12,577 nucleotides of DNA from positions 595 to 13,171 of the forward strand of contig DPJP01000094.1 of assembly GCA_003542955.1 (NCBI GenBank), written 5' to 3'. Source of the stretch: Armatimonadota bacterium (GTDB lineage: Bacteria; Armatimonadota; Zipacnadia; Zipacnadales; UBA11051). Each line of letters opens with the position of its first letter. The stretch's first letter is position 1. The notes under the pieces are model-generated. The model had not been told where the DNA came from. It saw only the letters and a program-made list of their open reading frames with translations, and ran no database searches. Both the position numbers and the translations under genes were made by a program. Shown here in pieces: positions 1 through 7,936 of the stretch.

Positions 1-2287
1 CCTTCTCCGGCGGCAGGTAGATGTTCTGCAGCAGCGCGGCCGTGGCATCAGCGTACTTCTGCTCACCGGTCATGCTATAGGCCATTGCCGACAGGATCAG
101 CGGCAGGTACCCGGCATCGTCCCATGCGCTCATGAAAACCGGGTAGAGGGGGTCCATACTCCTGATGATGGCCTCGCGCAGGGCCTGCGAGTCCTCCGGC
201 GGGGCGGCGTAGTAGTAGTGCATGAGGCTCTTGGAGGTGTTCGAGACAAAGCGGAAGTGCCGCCTGGTGACAAAGCGCCACTCGCTGTCCGGCGCGACCT
301 GCAGTTCCGCCGCCAGCAACTCGTCGGCCCGCTGCTTCCAATGCTCATCTCCGGTGATCTCCCAGTAGCGGATCAGCCCTCCGATGCGGTCCTCGTTCTC
401 CGCCGAGACTCCCGTGTCATGGTAGCGGGCATACTCACCGATAACATCCAGCGCGCGCTCGTCGCCGGTGAGCAGGTAGTAGTCTATCGCCCCGTGGGTG
501 GCCGTCCCGTAGCCACGCACGCCGTTGCCCCAGTGCTGCTGATCGTGCCGGTGGCCGCCGCCGACATGCCCCGGCTCCGCCGCGCAGTGGTGGCATGTAT
601 CGACATCCATCACGTGCCTGGCCATCGCCTCGGCCATCAGCCAGGCGCCGTAGTCGCCGCTGCGCAGATACTGGATGAACAAGGAATCCGTCAGCGTCCC
701 GTCGTTGTTCAGCCAGCCGACATATCCCCGGCTGCACCATGCGTTCTCGCCCCGGTAGCCGTAGTGGCTCGGCGTGTTGTAGCCATGGAACAGCGTATCG
801 CCGAAGTCGATCATGCCGTCCCAGTGGAATGCCGCCTGGTTCTGCCCGATCCACGCCACGCCCACATCGAGCAGGCCCTCCAGACGCGGGTACGCGCCCC
901 GGTTCGCGGGCGCGAATGGCCCGAAGGCAAGGGTCTCTGAGACATACCGGGGCGAGCACTCGAGCACCAACGGGGCGTTCAACTCCGCCACCATCTGCGG
1001 CCCGACATCTTCGGATGCCGGGCCGAAGCGCAGCGCGAACTCGTGCGTCACGGCAACACCCTCGCCGCCGTACTCCCACAGGCTCAGATCGTAGTGGTAA
1101 GTGTTTTCGATGTAATCATAGCGGCGCCGGAAGTCGAGGACCTTGCCGCCTTCCTCCGGCCACAGGTAGAACGTGACGCCGTCGCCCCCGATCTCAAGCT
1201 GCTTCGGGTGCATCTGCCAGAAGTTGCGCACACCCAGGTGCATCGCCCACTGCGCGCTCGACAGCCGTGCCCACCCGGCGGCCCGGGTGCCTTTGGCCTG
1301 CGGCTCGCTGTTGCGGGTGATGGTGTAGCCCACGCTCTTATCCTGCGTGTACGGGGCGAGATGGTAGATCTTCTCCGGGCCGGTCTCGACCATCGACATG
1401 GTCACACCGGGGCGCAGGTCGCCCGCGTGCCGCGCCTGGCCGCCGAGAGACCACGTGGCGCCCGGTTGCGCGGAGGGGAACTGGAGGTACATCGAGCGGA
1501 TGAAGTCCTCGTGCGGCTTCCCCGCGTAGATGAAGGTCGGGAGGATGCGCAGCTCGGAGCTGCCTGCCACTGCATGGGCGCGGATGATGTACTGGATCAG
1601 CCTGCGGCCCTCGTCATTGACCAGCCAGCCGCTGAGCTTGATCACCGCGCGCAGGTCGTTGGCGCTCTCGACCTCGGCCGCGTACCCGCCCTCGGCGCTA
1701 GCCGAGAAGCTCTCGCGCGGCCCGCCCGCGGCATCGCGCAGCCAGTTCTCCTCCTGCGGCTCCCCGGGCGGCGTGTGTTCGACCTCGCAGATGAACTCCC
1801 CCGGCTCAGAGACGACCTGGGTATCATGGGCGCCATCGCCATCGAGGTCCGCCCATGCCGCCGCGGGCAGCCCGAACTTCGTCTTCGAGAAGATGAACAT
1901 CCCCGCGCCGGTGTTGACGACGATCTCGTCCTCGTCCTCCCCGACACTCACCCGGCGCAGACACTCCGACTGCTCGCCGGGCGTGAGCGTCAGCGCGAGG
2001 CTGCCATTCGCCGGCAAGTCCACCTGCGTATCGAGCAGGAGGAACTTGACGCTGCCGTCATGCCAGCGCGAAATCGGCCGCACGCGGCAGGGGAGCGCAG
2101 TGCCGGCCGCATCGACCAGGCCCGCGGATGCGCACTCGGGGAGCGCGCCGAGGGCAAACGGCACACCGCCGCGCACCGGCGCCGCCGTCCGCGCAACGCC
2201 GCCATGCTCCCGAACCGTCAGACTGACCGGTGCGGCGAGGCTCAGACCGGCCACGGCGACAGCAAGCACGATCATCTCTATACGCAT
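1..2287 (-). CDS. Secreted PcRGLX/YetA-like (exo-rhamnogalacturonan lyase-like) protein, 3' end missing
   Basis: The minus-strand frame stays open from 2287 to the left edge (762 residues, no stop), so the C-terminus is missing. Residues 1-19 form a Sec signal peptide: a short charged start, a hydrophobic MIVLAVAVAGLSLAA core and a likely cut after SLAA, so the protein is exported. Residues about 24-110 match the N-terminal RIFT-barrel domain of the PcRGLX/YetA family (G-V-P-F-A-L-G, then RWHDGSVKFLLLD at 74-86). Residues about 200-421 resemble the second domain and end in THEFALRF. From about 465 on, helical-toroid-like sequence contains a His/Cys-rich stretch at 565-587 and GYGTATHGAIDYYLLTGD. 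An inserted D-x-D-x-D-G-x-x-D loop (D147, D149, D151, D155) looks like a calcium site. Characterised relatives include a fungal exo-rhamnogalacturonan lyase (PL26), but many bacterial members are uncharacterised, so the substrate is inferred. The ATG at 2287 lies 7 bases from GGAG; an adjacent in-frame ATG at 2290 is also possible. It is divergent from the XRE-cupin gene. Confidence 0.85.
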   Translation of the reverse strand, partial: MRIEMIVLAVAVAGLSLAAPVSLTVREHGGVARTAAPVRGGVPFALGALPECASAGLVDAAGTALPCRVRPISRWHDGSVKFLLLDTQVDLPANGSLALTLTPGEQSECLRRVSVGEDEDEIVVNTGAGMFIFSKTKFGLPAAAWADLDGDGAHDTQVVSEPGEFICEVEHTPPGEPQEENWLRDAAGGPRESFSASAEGGYAAEVESANDLRAVIKLSGWLVNDEGRRLIQYIIRAHAVAGSSELRILPTFIYAGKPHEDFIRSMYLQFPSAQPGATWSLGGQARHAGDLRPGVTMSMVETGPEKIYHLAPYTQDKSVGYTITRNSEPQAKGTRAAGWARLSSAQWAMHLGVRNFWQMHPKQLEIGGDGVTFYLWPEEGGKVLDFRRRYDYIENTYHYDLSLWEYGGEGVAVTHEFALRFGPASEDVGPQMVAELNAPLVLECSPRYVSETLAFGPFAPANRGAYPRLEGLLDVGVAWIGQNQAAFHWDGMIDFGDTLFHGYNTPSHYGYRGENAWCSRGYVGWLNNDGTLTDSLFIQYLRSGDYGAWLMAEAMARHVMDVDTCHHCAAEPGHVGGGHRHDQQHWGNGVRGYGTATHGAIDYYLLTGDERALDVIGEYARYHDTGVSAENEDRIGGLIRYWEITGDEHWKQRADELLAAELQVAPDSEWRFVTRRHFRFVSNTSKSLMHYYYAAPPEDSQALREAIIRSMDPLYPVFMSAWDDAGYLPLILSAMAYSMTGEQKYADATAALLQNIYLPPEK

Positions 2288-2294
2288 CATCAAT

Positions 2295-2298
2295 CTCC
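2295..2298 (-). promoter_or_regulatory. Ribosome binding site of the PcRGLX/YetA-like gene
   Basis: GGAG on the minus strand. It lies 7 bases from the ATG at 2287 and only 4 from the ATG at 2290, which favours the second of the two tandem start codons. Confidence 0.55.
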
Positions 2299-2433
2299 AG
2301 TGACGGAATACGTCTTGCGATTCAGCTATTCGCTGCCAGGTGCTCCATTCCATTCACCGATGAGAAGGACGGACAACGGAAATCGCCGCTCAGGTCAGGC
2401 CCATGCCCCCTGTAATCCCCTTCCCGGTTGTGC

Positions 2434-2439
2434 TACAAT
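2434..2439 (+). promoter_or_regulatory. Possible -10 element of the XRE-cupin operon
   Basis: TACAAT differs from the TATAAT consensus at one base and would place transcription start near 2446, leaving a leader of about 45 bases before the ATG at 2493. No good -35 sits 16-18 bases upstream, so this is only a candidate; a regulator-dependent or non-standard promoter is possible. Confidence 0.25.
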
Positions 2440-2492
2440 CGGCAGCGCTGTTGTGCCTGGTCGTTGAGACTGTGCCCGAAGGGGCGAGAGCT

Positions 2493-3047
2493 ATGGCCGT
2501 GGACCTGAAGCAGATTGCCAGCCGCATCCGCGCGCTGCGCGAAATCGCGGGCGTCTCGGTCGAGACCGCCGCACGCGAGTTCGGCATCCCCGTTGAGACC
2601 TACCGCCAGTACGAGAGCGGTGAAACCGACATGCCCGTGACTTTCCTCACCCAGGTGGCCGACCGCTTCGACGTCGAGCTGACAGCCATCCTCACGGGAG
2701 ATGAGCCGAGGCTGCACACCTATGCGCCCGTCCGCAAGGGCCACGGTGTCGCGGTGCAACGCCGCGCAGCATACGACTATATCGATCTCGCCTACAACTT
2801 CGCGGACAAGGACGTAGACGTCTTCCTCGTCACCGTCCAGCCGTCTGACTCCCCGTCGCCCCCCTCGCTCAACACCCATCCCGGGCAGGAGTTCGAGTAC
2901 GTGCTCGAGGGCACCGTCAAGATCACGATCGACGGCCACGAGGTCGTACTCGAGGAGGGTGACAGTATCTACTTCAACGCACGCCTCCCGCACGGCATGG
3001 TCGCGGAGGGCGGAAAGCCCGCGCGTTTCATTGCCGTGGTCACCTGA
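2493..3047 (+). CDS. XRE-family transcriptional regulator with C-terminal cupin domain
   Basis: This 184-residue protein has the usual length of the XRE-cupin family. Residues about 5-65 are a Cro/C1-type helix-turn-helix ([20 protein letters not shown], then [12 protein letters not shown]). Residues about 108-184 are a cupin beta barrel with H129-x3-E133 followed by G140 and a second motif with [13 protein letters not shown] (H167). Proteins of this type bind DNA and sense a small molecule or metal-bound ligand in the cupin pocket. The frame is open further upstream to an ATG at 2403, but the homologous sequence begins at the ATG at 2493, and the upstream residues resemble no HTH sequence. 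The Shine-Dalgarno before 2493 is weak (GGGGCGAGAG). The gene leads a same-strand cluster with an AMP-forming acyl-CoA ligase 50 bases downstream; to my knowledge this regulator-ligase pairing recurs in other anaerobic bacteria. It probably regulates its own operon and perhaps the divergent lyase-like gene (inference). Confidence 0.88.
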   Translation: MAVDLKQIASRIRALREIAGVSVETAAREFGIPVETYRQYESGETDMPVTFLTQVADRFDVELTAILTGDEPRLHTYAPVRKGHGVAVQRRAAYDYIDLAYNFADKDVDVFLVTVQPSDSPSPPSLNTHPGQEFEYVLEGTVKITIDGHEVVLEEGDSIYFNARLPHGMVAEGGKPARFIAVVT

Positions 3048-3097
3048 TCCAATCCACGCACAGACATCAGCTTCCACCTGACGGGAGGGCGCTCACA

Positions 3098-4759
3098 ATG
3101 CTCGAGAAGTACCTGTCCGCAACTGAGTTCTCCTCATACGAGGACTTCGCGTCGCGCTGCAGGATCGTCGTGCCGGACAACTTCAACTTCGCCTGCGATA
3201 TCGTTGACGAGTGGGCCCGCACCGAGCCCGACAAGCTCGCGCTGGTCTGGGAGGATGTCGAGGGCAACAGCCGCCGCTACACCTTCTCCGAACTCAAGGA
3301 GCAGGTGGACCGCACCTGCACGTGGCTCAAGCAGCTCGGCATCGGCAAGGGCGATTCGGTGATGCTGATTCTCAAGCGTCACTACGAGTACTGGTTCTGC
3401 CTGCTTGCACTGCACAAGATCGGGGCCATCGCGATTCCGGCCACGCACCTGCTGACCGCCAAGGACATCATCTACCGCTGCAATGCCGCCGACATCCGCA
3501 TGATCATCTCCGTCGATGAAGAGCGCGTTCTGCAAGCGGTCGATGACGCCCAGCCGTCGGCCGGGACGCTCCAGCACAAGGCCGTCGTGCGCGGGCAGCG
3601 CGCCGGATGGCTCGACTACACCACGGATGCGGCGAACGCCTCGGCCGACTTCCCCCGCCCCACGGGCGACGAGGCGACCTGCAACGACGATATCATGCTG
3701 CTCTACTTCACCTCCGGCACCACGGGAATGCCGAAGATGGTCACCCAGGACTTCACCTACCCGCTGGGCCACATCCTCACCGCGGCCTTCTGGCAGAACG
3801 TCCGCAACGACGGCCTGCACCTGACCGTCTCTGACACCGGCTGGGCGAAGGCGGCCTGGGGGAAGATCTACGGTCAGTGGATCGCCGGGGCCTCGATCAT
3901 GGCCTACGACATGGAGCGCTTCGATCCCCACGAGTTGCTGGAGGTCGTGGTGCGCAACAAGGTCGTGACCTTCTGCGCACCGCCCACGGTCTACCGCTTC
4001 CTCATCAAGCACGACCTGAGCAAGTACGACCTGAGCAGCCTCGAGTACTGCGTTACCGCGGGCGAGCCGCTCAACCCGGAGGTCTATAACCGCTTCCTGG
4101 AGATGACCGGGCACCGCATCATGGAGGGCTTCGGGCAGACGGAGACCGTCGTCGCCCTGGCGACATTCCCCTGGGTCGAGCCGCGCCCCGGCTCGATGGG
4201 CAAGCCGTCCCCCGGCTACCACATCGACCTGCTTGACGATGAGGGCAACGTCTGCGAGGTTGGCGACGAGGGGCAGATCGTCATTCGCACGCACGAGGGC
4301 CGCCCCCCCGGCATGTTTGTCCACTACCATCGCGACGAGGAACTCACTCGCGCCATGTGGCATGACGACATCTACCGGACCGGCGACATGGCCTGGCGTG
4401 ATGAGGACGGCTACTACTGGTTCGTCGGCCGCGCCGATGACCTCATCAAGAGCTCCGGCTACCGCATCGGGCCGTTCGAGGTCGAGAGCGCACTGATGGA
4501 GCACCCGGCGGTGCTCGAGTGCGCGGTCACCGGCGTGCCCGATCCCGACCGAGGCCAGATCGTCAAGGCCACGATCATCCTCGCCCCCGGCTACGAGGCC
4601 GGCGCGACACTCGTCGATGAGCTTCAGGAGCACGTCAAACGCACCACGGCGCCCTACAAGTACCCGCGCCTGATCGAGTTCGTCACCGAGCTGCCCAAGA
4701 CGATCAGCGGCAAGATCCGCCGCGTCCAGATCCGCGAGGAGAACGGGCACATCGAGTAG
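3098..4759 (+). CDS. AMP-forming acyl-CoA synthetase (ACS/MACS-like)
   Basis: The 553-residue product is a full-length member of the ANL superfamily, which activates a carboxylic acid with ATP to an acyl-adenylate and then to acyl-CoA in the cytoplasm. Core motifs are intact: the phosphate-binding loop [11 protein letters not shown] at 203-213, GFGQTET at 344-350, YRTGD at 426-430, the hinge region [15 protein letters not shown] at 444-458, and PKTISGK at 533-539 whose Lys539 would be the adenylation lysine. The segment [19 protein letters not shown] (243-261) resembles short- and medium-chain (ACSM-like) acyl-CoA synthetases more than the longer acetyl-CoA synthetases of about 650 residues. 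The acid used cannot be read from the sequence. The ATG is preceded by GGGAGGG (3083-3089) with 8-base spacing. It lies 50 bases after the XRE-cupin gene and 31 bases before the glycosidase-like gene, so co-transcription is likely. Confidence 0.93.
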   Translation: MLEKYLSATEFSSYEDFASRCRIVVPDNFNFACDIVDEWARTEPDKLALVWEDVEGNSRRYTFSELKEQVDRTCTWLKQLGIGKGDSVMLILKRHYEYWFCLLALHKIGAIAIPATHLLTAKDIIYRCNAADIRMIISVDEERVLQAVDDAQPSAGTLQHKAVVRGQRAGWLDYTTDAANASADFPRPTGDEATCNDDIMLLYFTSGTTGMPKMVTQDFTYPLGHILTAAFWQNVRNDGLHLTVSDTGWAKAAWGKIYGQWIAGASIMAYDMERFDPHELLEVVVRNKVVTFCAPPTVYRFLIKHDLSKYDLSSLEYCVTAGEPLNPEVYNRFLEMTGHRIMEGFGQTETVVALATFPWVEPRPGSMGKPSPGYHIDLLDDEGNVCEVGDEGQIVIRTHEGRPPGMFVHYHRDEELTRAMWHDDIYRTGDMAWRDEDGYYWFVGRADDLIKSSGYRIGPFEVESALMEHPAVLECAVTGVPDPDRGQIVKATIILAPGYEAGATLVDELQEHVKRTTAPYKYPRLIEFVTELPKTISGKIRRVQIREENGHIE

Positions 4760-4790
4760 CGCCGCAGCCGGCGACACGGAGGGGATACCC

Positions 4791-6812
4791 ATGGCACGAT
4801 GCGACTGGTTCACAAAGCACATCCGGCAGGTGCACATGGACTTTCACATGCCGGAGTTCCCACCGGAGGCGATCAAGAGCTTCCGCGCCGATGAGTTCGT
4901 GGCTCATCTGCTCCACGGGCGCGTCAACATGGTCGCCCTGTTCGCCAAATGCCACTTCGGCAACTCGTTCTACAACACCACAGTCGGCCACAAGCACAGC
5001 GGGCTGCCGAATGACTTCCTCATGGAGGCCGCCGTCGCATGCCGAGAAGCCGGCATCCGCACATTGGCATACTACTCCCTTTGTTGCGATATCCGTGTCT
5101 GCTGGGAGCATGACCACTGGCGCGCGACAGAGGAGGACGGGACGCCGACGCCCACTACCGGCTGCTGGGGGCCAGTCTGCATTAACACCCCCTATCGCGA
5201 GGAGCTGGTGCTGCCGCAGCTTCAGGAAATCGCGCAGGGCTACCCGGTGGATGGCTTTTTCATAGATATCCCGATGGTCGCCAAGTGCTACTGCCGCTAC
5301 TGCAAGCAGAAGTTCCAGGCCATGTATGGCTATGAACTGACCCCGCAGCTGCCGGAGAACGAGCGCCAGGCGTTCCTCTACAACTCCACGGGAAGACTGC
5401 TGCGCGAACTGCGGGCCATCTGTGAGGAGCACAACCCCGAGCTGGTAATCGTGACTAACCGCTCGGGCCGCATCGACGCCCCGCAGACATTCCGCGAACT
5501 CAATGATTGCGGCGTGTGGGAGAGCCAGCCGCACTCGAACTACCTCTCGCATAGCTTCGCCGCGCGCACGGTGCGCACGTACAACTACCCCGTGCAGGTG
5601 ATGTCGGTCCGCTTCTACCAGGGCTGGGGCGACCTGACGCTCAAGCCGGCCGCCCAGATGACAACCGAGTTCGCCGCGATGATCGGCAACGGTTGTGTAG
5701 CAAGCTCCGGCGACCAGGTCAATGTCGACGGCACGCTTCAGCCCGCCGTCTACGACATGTTCGACAGGGCGTTCGGCTTCGTCCAGCAGCGTGAGGAGCT
5801 ACTCGCGGAGGCCGCTACCGTGCGGCATGCCGCCCTGCTCGCACCCGTACCGCGCCGCGACCACCCGGCTCCCGACGCCCTGGGCCCGACCATGCAGGGC
5901 GCCCACAAAGCCCTTGTCGAGAGCCACGTGCAGTTCGACATACTGCCGTCACTGGATCTGGGCAAGCTCTCCGACTACCGCTACGTGGTGCTGAGCGGCT
6001 CACCGGAGTACGCCCCCGAGGTCTATCCGGCTCTCCGTGACTGGGTATCCGCCGGCGGCACGCTGGTGGCCTGCGGCACCAGCCTGCTGCGAGATGGCGG
6101 CGTATTCGAGCTGCAGGATGTGCTGGGGATCGAGTTCCTGGAGCCTTCCGTGTTCTCGGTCAGCCATTTCAGGCCGCGGCCGGAGGTGCGGGGCGAGGCC
6201 GATGACCTGCCGCTGCAGTGCCGGGGCCGCAGCCTCAAGGCCATCCCCCGCGGGGCGCAGGTGCTGGCCGACTACATCTACCCGCAGATCGAGACGACAA
6301 AGGACTACGCGTTCCGCCACACCTGCCCACCTCCCTCACTGCATTCGTCGCCCTACCCTTTCGCCACGATCAACGATTTCGGCGACGGGCGCGGCGTCTA
6401 CATCGCAGGCTCGATCTTCCAGATCTACTGGGAGACCAACCATCACTGGCTGCGGCAGTTCGTGAGCGGGCTGTGGGATTACATCGACGCGGAGCCGCCG
6501 TACCGCGTCGACGCCTCCGGCATCATCGAGAGCAACCTGATGCGACTCTCGGATGGCGACCTGCTGCTGAACCTGATCCACTACCAGGTCGGCCACCAGG
6601 GCGCGGCCAGCGCGATCCCCTCCATCGAGCGGGTGCACCCGCTACGCGGGCTCGCGTGTCAGGTGAAGGCCCCCGGCGCGACGGCAGTCATTCTCGAACC
6701 GCAAGGCGAGTCCATCCCATTCAAGCTGGATGGCGACTACGCAACCTTTACCGTCCCTGAAATCGAGTACCTGGGCATGGTGAGGGTGGTTGCCCGGCAG
6801 GGGGCGTCGTGA
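4791..6812 (+). CDS. GHL6-type putative glycosidase with GATase-like (beta-galactosidase trimerisation-like) domain
   Basis: This 673-residue protein has no signal peptide or membrane segment and is probably cytoplasmic. Residues about 10-330 form a TIM-barrel-type domain resembling hypothetical glycosyl hydrolase family GHL6: an N-terminal block around HGRVNMVALFAKCHFGNSFY, then DGFFIDI at 154-160 with Asp159 at a strand end where these families place a catalytic or substrate-binding acid, directly followed by the cysteine cluster CYCRYC at 166-171. Residues about 345-460 look like the class-I amidotransferase-like domain found in beta-galactosidase trimerisation regions (YRYVVLSGSPEYAPE, then WVSAGGTLVACGTS). 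Residues about 565-673 form a C-terminal beta domain. The substrate is unknown; an oligosaccharide or glycoside is expected from the family. The start is supported by GGAGGGG (4778-4784) with 6-base spacing. It is the third gene of the regulator-ligase cluster and is followed by a strong terminator-like hairpin. Confidence 0.85.
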   Translation: MARCDWFTKHIRQVHMDFHMPEFPPEAIKSFRADEFVAHLLHGRVNMVALFAKCHFGNSFYNTTVGHKHSGLPNDFLMEAAVACREAGIRTLAYYSLCCDIRVCWEHDHWRATEEDGTPTPTTGCWGPVCINTPYREELVLPQLQEIAQGYPVDGFFIDIPMVAKCYCRYCKQKFQAMYGYELTPQLPENERQAFLYNSTGRLLRELRAICEEHNPELVIVTNRSGRIDAPQTFRELNDCGVWESQPHSNYLSHSFAARTVRTYNYPVQVMSVRFYQGWGDLTLKPAAQMTTEFAAMIGNGCVASSGDQVNVDGTLQPAVYDMFDRAFGFVQQREELLAEAATVRHAALLAPVPRRDHPAPDALGPTMQGAHKALVESHVQFDILPSLDLGKLSDYRYVVLSGSPEYAPEVYPALRDWVSAGGTLVACGTSLLRDGGVFELQDVLGIEFLEPSVFSVSHFRPRPEVRGEADDLPLQCRGRSLKAIPRGAQVLADYIYPQIETTKDYAFRHTCPPPSLHSSPYPFATINDFGDGRGVYIAGSIFQIYWETNHHWLRQFVSGLWDYIDAEPPYRVDASGIIESNLMRLSDGDLLLNLIHYQVGHQGAASAIPSIERVHPLRGLACQVKAPGATAVILEPQGESIPFKLDGDYATFTVPEIEYLGMVRVVARQGAS

Positions 6813-6826
6813 GCGGGGAAGGCAGA

Positions 6827-6866
6827 CCGCGCGTGAGGCCCTGGGCCCACGCGCGGCTTTCATTCT
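6827..6866 (+). terminator. Strong stem-loop terminator after the glycosidase-like gene
   Basis: CCGCGCGTG (6827-6835) pairs perfectly with CACGCGCGG (6848-6856). Inside, GGCC (6837-6840) pairs with GGCC (6844-6847) around a three-base loop, with A6836 as a bulge. A pyrimidine-rich CTTTCATTCT follows. It starts 14 bases after the stop at 6812, as expected for the end of the three-gene operon. The T tract is short, so termination strength is uncertain. Confidence 0.65.
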
Positions 6867-6878
6867 GCTCTCTGCTCC

Positions 6879-6898
6879 CCGGGCGCATACCCGCCCGG
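6879..6898 (-). terminator. Possible second hairpin between convergent genes
   Basis: CCGGGCG (6879-6885) pairs with CGCCCGG (6892-6898) around a six-base loop, 9 bases past the stop of the minus-strand DUF1080 gene. No T run follows on the minus strand, so it may only stabilise the 3' end or act as a weak or factor-assisted terminator. Confidence 0.35.
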
Positions 6899-6907
6899 AA
6901 CCGCCGT

Positions 6908-7654
6908 CTACCCCTCGGGATAGCCCTTCAGCGGCCGGTACCAGATATTGCGGAAGCGCACCAGGTCGCCGTGGTCCTGCAGTGCCAGCGGACCGACCTC
7001 CGGGTGCGGCTCATACACCCCGACCTCCCTGTGCGTCGTCTTCCCGATCAGTTCGGTCGCGTAGTGAAGCAGCACACCGTTGAAGATGACGGTGATGCGG
7101 GCTGGCCTGACGACGGTCTCCCCCTCGAACCGCGGGCCCTCCCAGATGATGTCATACGTCTGCCACTCGCCGGGCTTGCGGCAGGCGTTGGCCAGCGGCG
7201 GAAACTGCCCGTACAGCGCCCCGGTCGTGCCGTCCGGGTAGGTCGGGTTGTCGTAGCAGTCAAGCACCTGGACCTCGTAGGCCCCCATCAGGAAGACCCC
7301 CGAGTTGCCACGGCCCTGGCTCTCACCCTTGATCTCGGTCGGAGCAGCAAACTCGATGTGGAGCTGGCAGTCACCGAACTGCTCCTTCGTCTGGATGTAG
7401 CCCGTGCCGGGGACGACCTCCATGTAGCCGTTCTCGACCTTCCACGCCGCCGGGCTGCCGTCGGCCTTGCTCACCCAGCCTGACAGATCGGTGCCCTCAA
7501 ACAGAATGACCGCATCCGAGGGCGGCCCGACCAGCACGCAGTCACAGCACGCCGCGCCGGGGGTGACAATCGGCGGTTGCGGCCGCGTGCTGTCATGCAC
7601 GCGCCACTTGCCGTCCGGCAGGAACGGTGTATCGTCATAGCCCAGATTGCCCAT
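6908..7654 (-). CDS. DUF1080 (3-keto-disaccharide hydrolase-like) protein
   Basis: The 248-residue product is a full DUF1080 (PF06439) domain, a concanavalin-like beta sandwich; some members act on 3-keto-glycosides. Diagnostic pieces are SDAVILFEGTDLSGW at 46-60, GRGNSGVFLMGAYEVQVLD at 114-132 followed by DGTTGALYGQ, PGEWQTYDIIWEGPRFEG at 161-178, and GPLALQDHGDLVRFRNIWYR at 221-240. The N-terminal stretch (GYDDTPFLPDGKWRVHD, then RPQPPIVTPG) also resembles a recurrent DUF1080 subgroup, and there is no signal peptide, so a cytoplasmic location is likely, unlike many exported DUF1080 proteins. The cysteines at 36, 37 and 39 are unexplained. The start at 7654 is backed by GGAGG (7667-7663) with 8-base spacing. 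It stands alone on the minus strand, convergent with the glycosidase-like operon and divergent from the duplicated papain-like gene. Its link to 3-keto sugar metabolism is by family only; no partner oxidoreductase is in the window. Confidence 0.92.
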   Translation of the reverse strand: MGNLGYDDTPFLPDGKWRVHDSTRPQPPIVTPGAACCDCVLVGPPSDAVILFEGTDLSGWVSKADGSPAAWKVENGYMEVVPGTGYIQTKEQFGDCQLHIEFAAPTEIKGESQGRGNSGVFLMGAYEVQVLDCYDNPTYPDGTTGALYGQFPPLANACRKPGEWQTYDIIWEGPRFEGETVVRPARITVIFNGVLLHYATELIGKTTHREVGVYEPHPEVGPLALQDHGDLVRFRNIWYRPLKGYPEG

Positions 7655-7733
7655 GGTGAAGACCTCCAGTGATCACAGCGCGGAGCGCCACACGCGCGCT
7701 CCTGCGTCAGTATGCGTGTCCGGCCGCCTGTTT

Positions 7734-7750
7734 CCCGCCGGGCAGGCGGG
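7734..7750. repeat. Small GC-rich inverted repeat
   Basis: CCCGCC (7734-7739) and GGCGGG (7745-7750) are perfect arms around a five-base loop, mid-way between two divergent genes. With this base composition such a hairpin can arise by chance; no function is assigned. Confidence 0.3.
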
Positions 7751-7889
7751 GCACCTTCTCTGCCGACGTGGGCGGGGCGGCGGGCCGACGCAACGCAGAC
7801 AGTATCGCGCGAGCCCGGCCACGGCCGCACTGAACGGTCCGGCATGCAGGACGATGCGCCCGTGGCGCAGAAGTGTTGTACGTCAACGT

Positions 7890-7908
7890 TCTACTGGCCC
7901 ATAGTAGA
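7890..7908. promoter_or_regulatory. Candidate operator dyad upstream of the duplicated papain-like gene
   Basis: TCTACT and AGTAGA form perfect six-base arms separated by seven bases, 28 bases before the ATG at 7937, in an AT-richer patch. It overlaps a weak -10-like CATAGT, so a bound repressor would block the promoter. No second copy was noticed elsewhere in the window. Confidence 0.3.
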
Positions 7909-7923
7909 CTTCCTGCAATGCCA

Positions 7924-7930
7924 GGGAGAG
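7924..7930 (+). promoter_or_regulatory. Ribosome binding site fixing the start at 7937
   Basis: GGGAGAG lies 6 bases before the ATG at 7937, and the protein from that ATG begins with a clean signal peptide. This rejects the longer in-frame starts upstream. Confidence 0.65.
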
Positions 7931-7936
7931 TGCACG

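Larger units (their letters stand above)
2288..2492. other. Divergent intergenic region between the lyase-like gene and the XRE-cupin operon
   Basis: About 200 non-coding bases separate two divergent starts, so both promoters and probably the operator of the XRE-cupin regulator lie here. On the plus strand TACAAT at 2434-2439 resembles a -10 box, without a convincing -35 upstream. On the minus strand a weak pair TTGTCC (2376-2371) and TGGAAT (2352-2347) is spaced by 18 bases. I found no long inverted repeat that clearly marks an operator. Confidence 0.45.
7655..7936. other. Divergent intergenic region with several small dyads
   Basis: About 280 non-coding bases lie between the DUF1080 start and the secreted protein start, so both promoters should be here. 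Visible structure: GGAGCGC/GCGCTCC (7682-7688 and 7696-7702), CCCGCC/GGCGGG (7734-7739 and 7745-7750), and TCTACT/AGTAGA (7890-7895 and 7903-7908). The plus frame is open through this stretch from 7712, but the residues are Arg/Pro/Ala-rich and resemble no protein. A weak promoter-like pair TTGTAC (7876-7881) and CATAGT (7900-7905) precedes the plus-strand gene. Confidence 0.45.

Noticed and set aside
1043..2467. A 474-codon plus-strand open frame opposite the lyase-like gene.
   Set aside because: The minus strand here encodes a recognisable signal peptide and PcRGLX/YetA-like domains. The plus-strand product is Arg/Ala/Leu-rich without recognisable domains.
2403..2492. A 30-codon N-terminal extension on the XRE-cupin regulator.
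   Set aside because: The HTH domain normally begins within the first ten residues in this family, and the extension overlaps the likely promoter (TACAAT at 2434-2439).
3134..4837. A 567-codon open frame on the minus strand, opposite the acyl-CoA ligase gene.
   Set aside because: It lies antisense to a gene with all ANL motifs intact. Long antisense frames are expected in GC-rich DNA with strong third-position bias, and its residues (Val/Asp/Gly/Ala-rich) match no family I know.
7712..7936. An N-terminal extension of 75 codons on the secreted duplicated-module protein.
   Set aside because: The extension is low-complexity Arg/Pro/Ala sequence. A good ribosome binding site and a signal peptide both point to the ATG at 7937.
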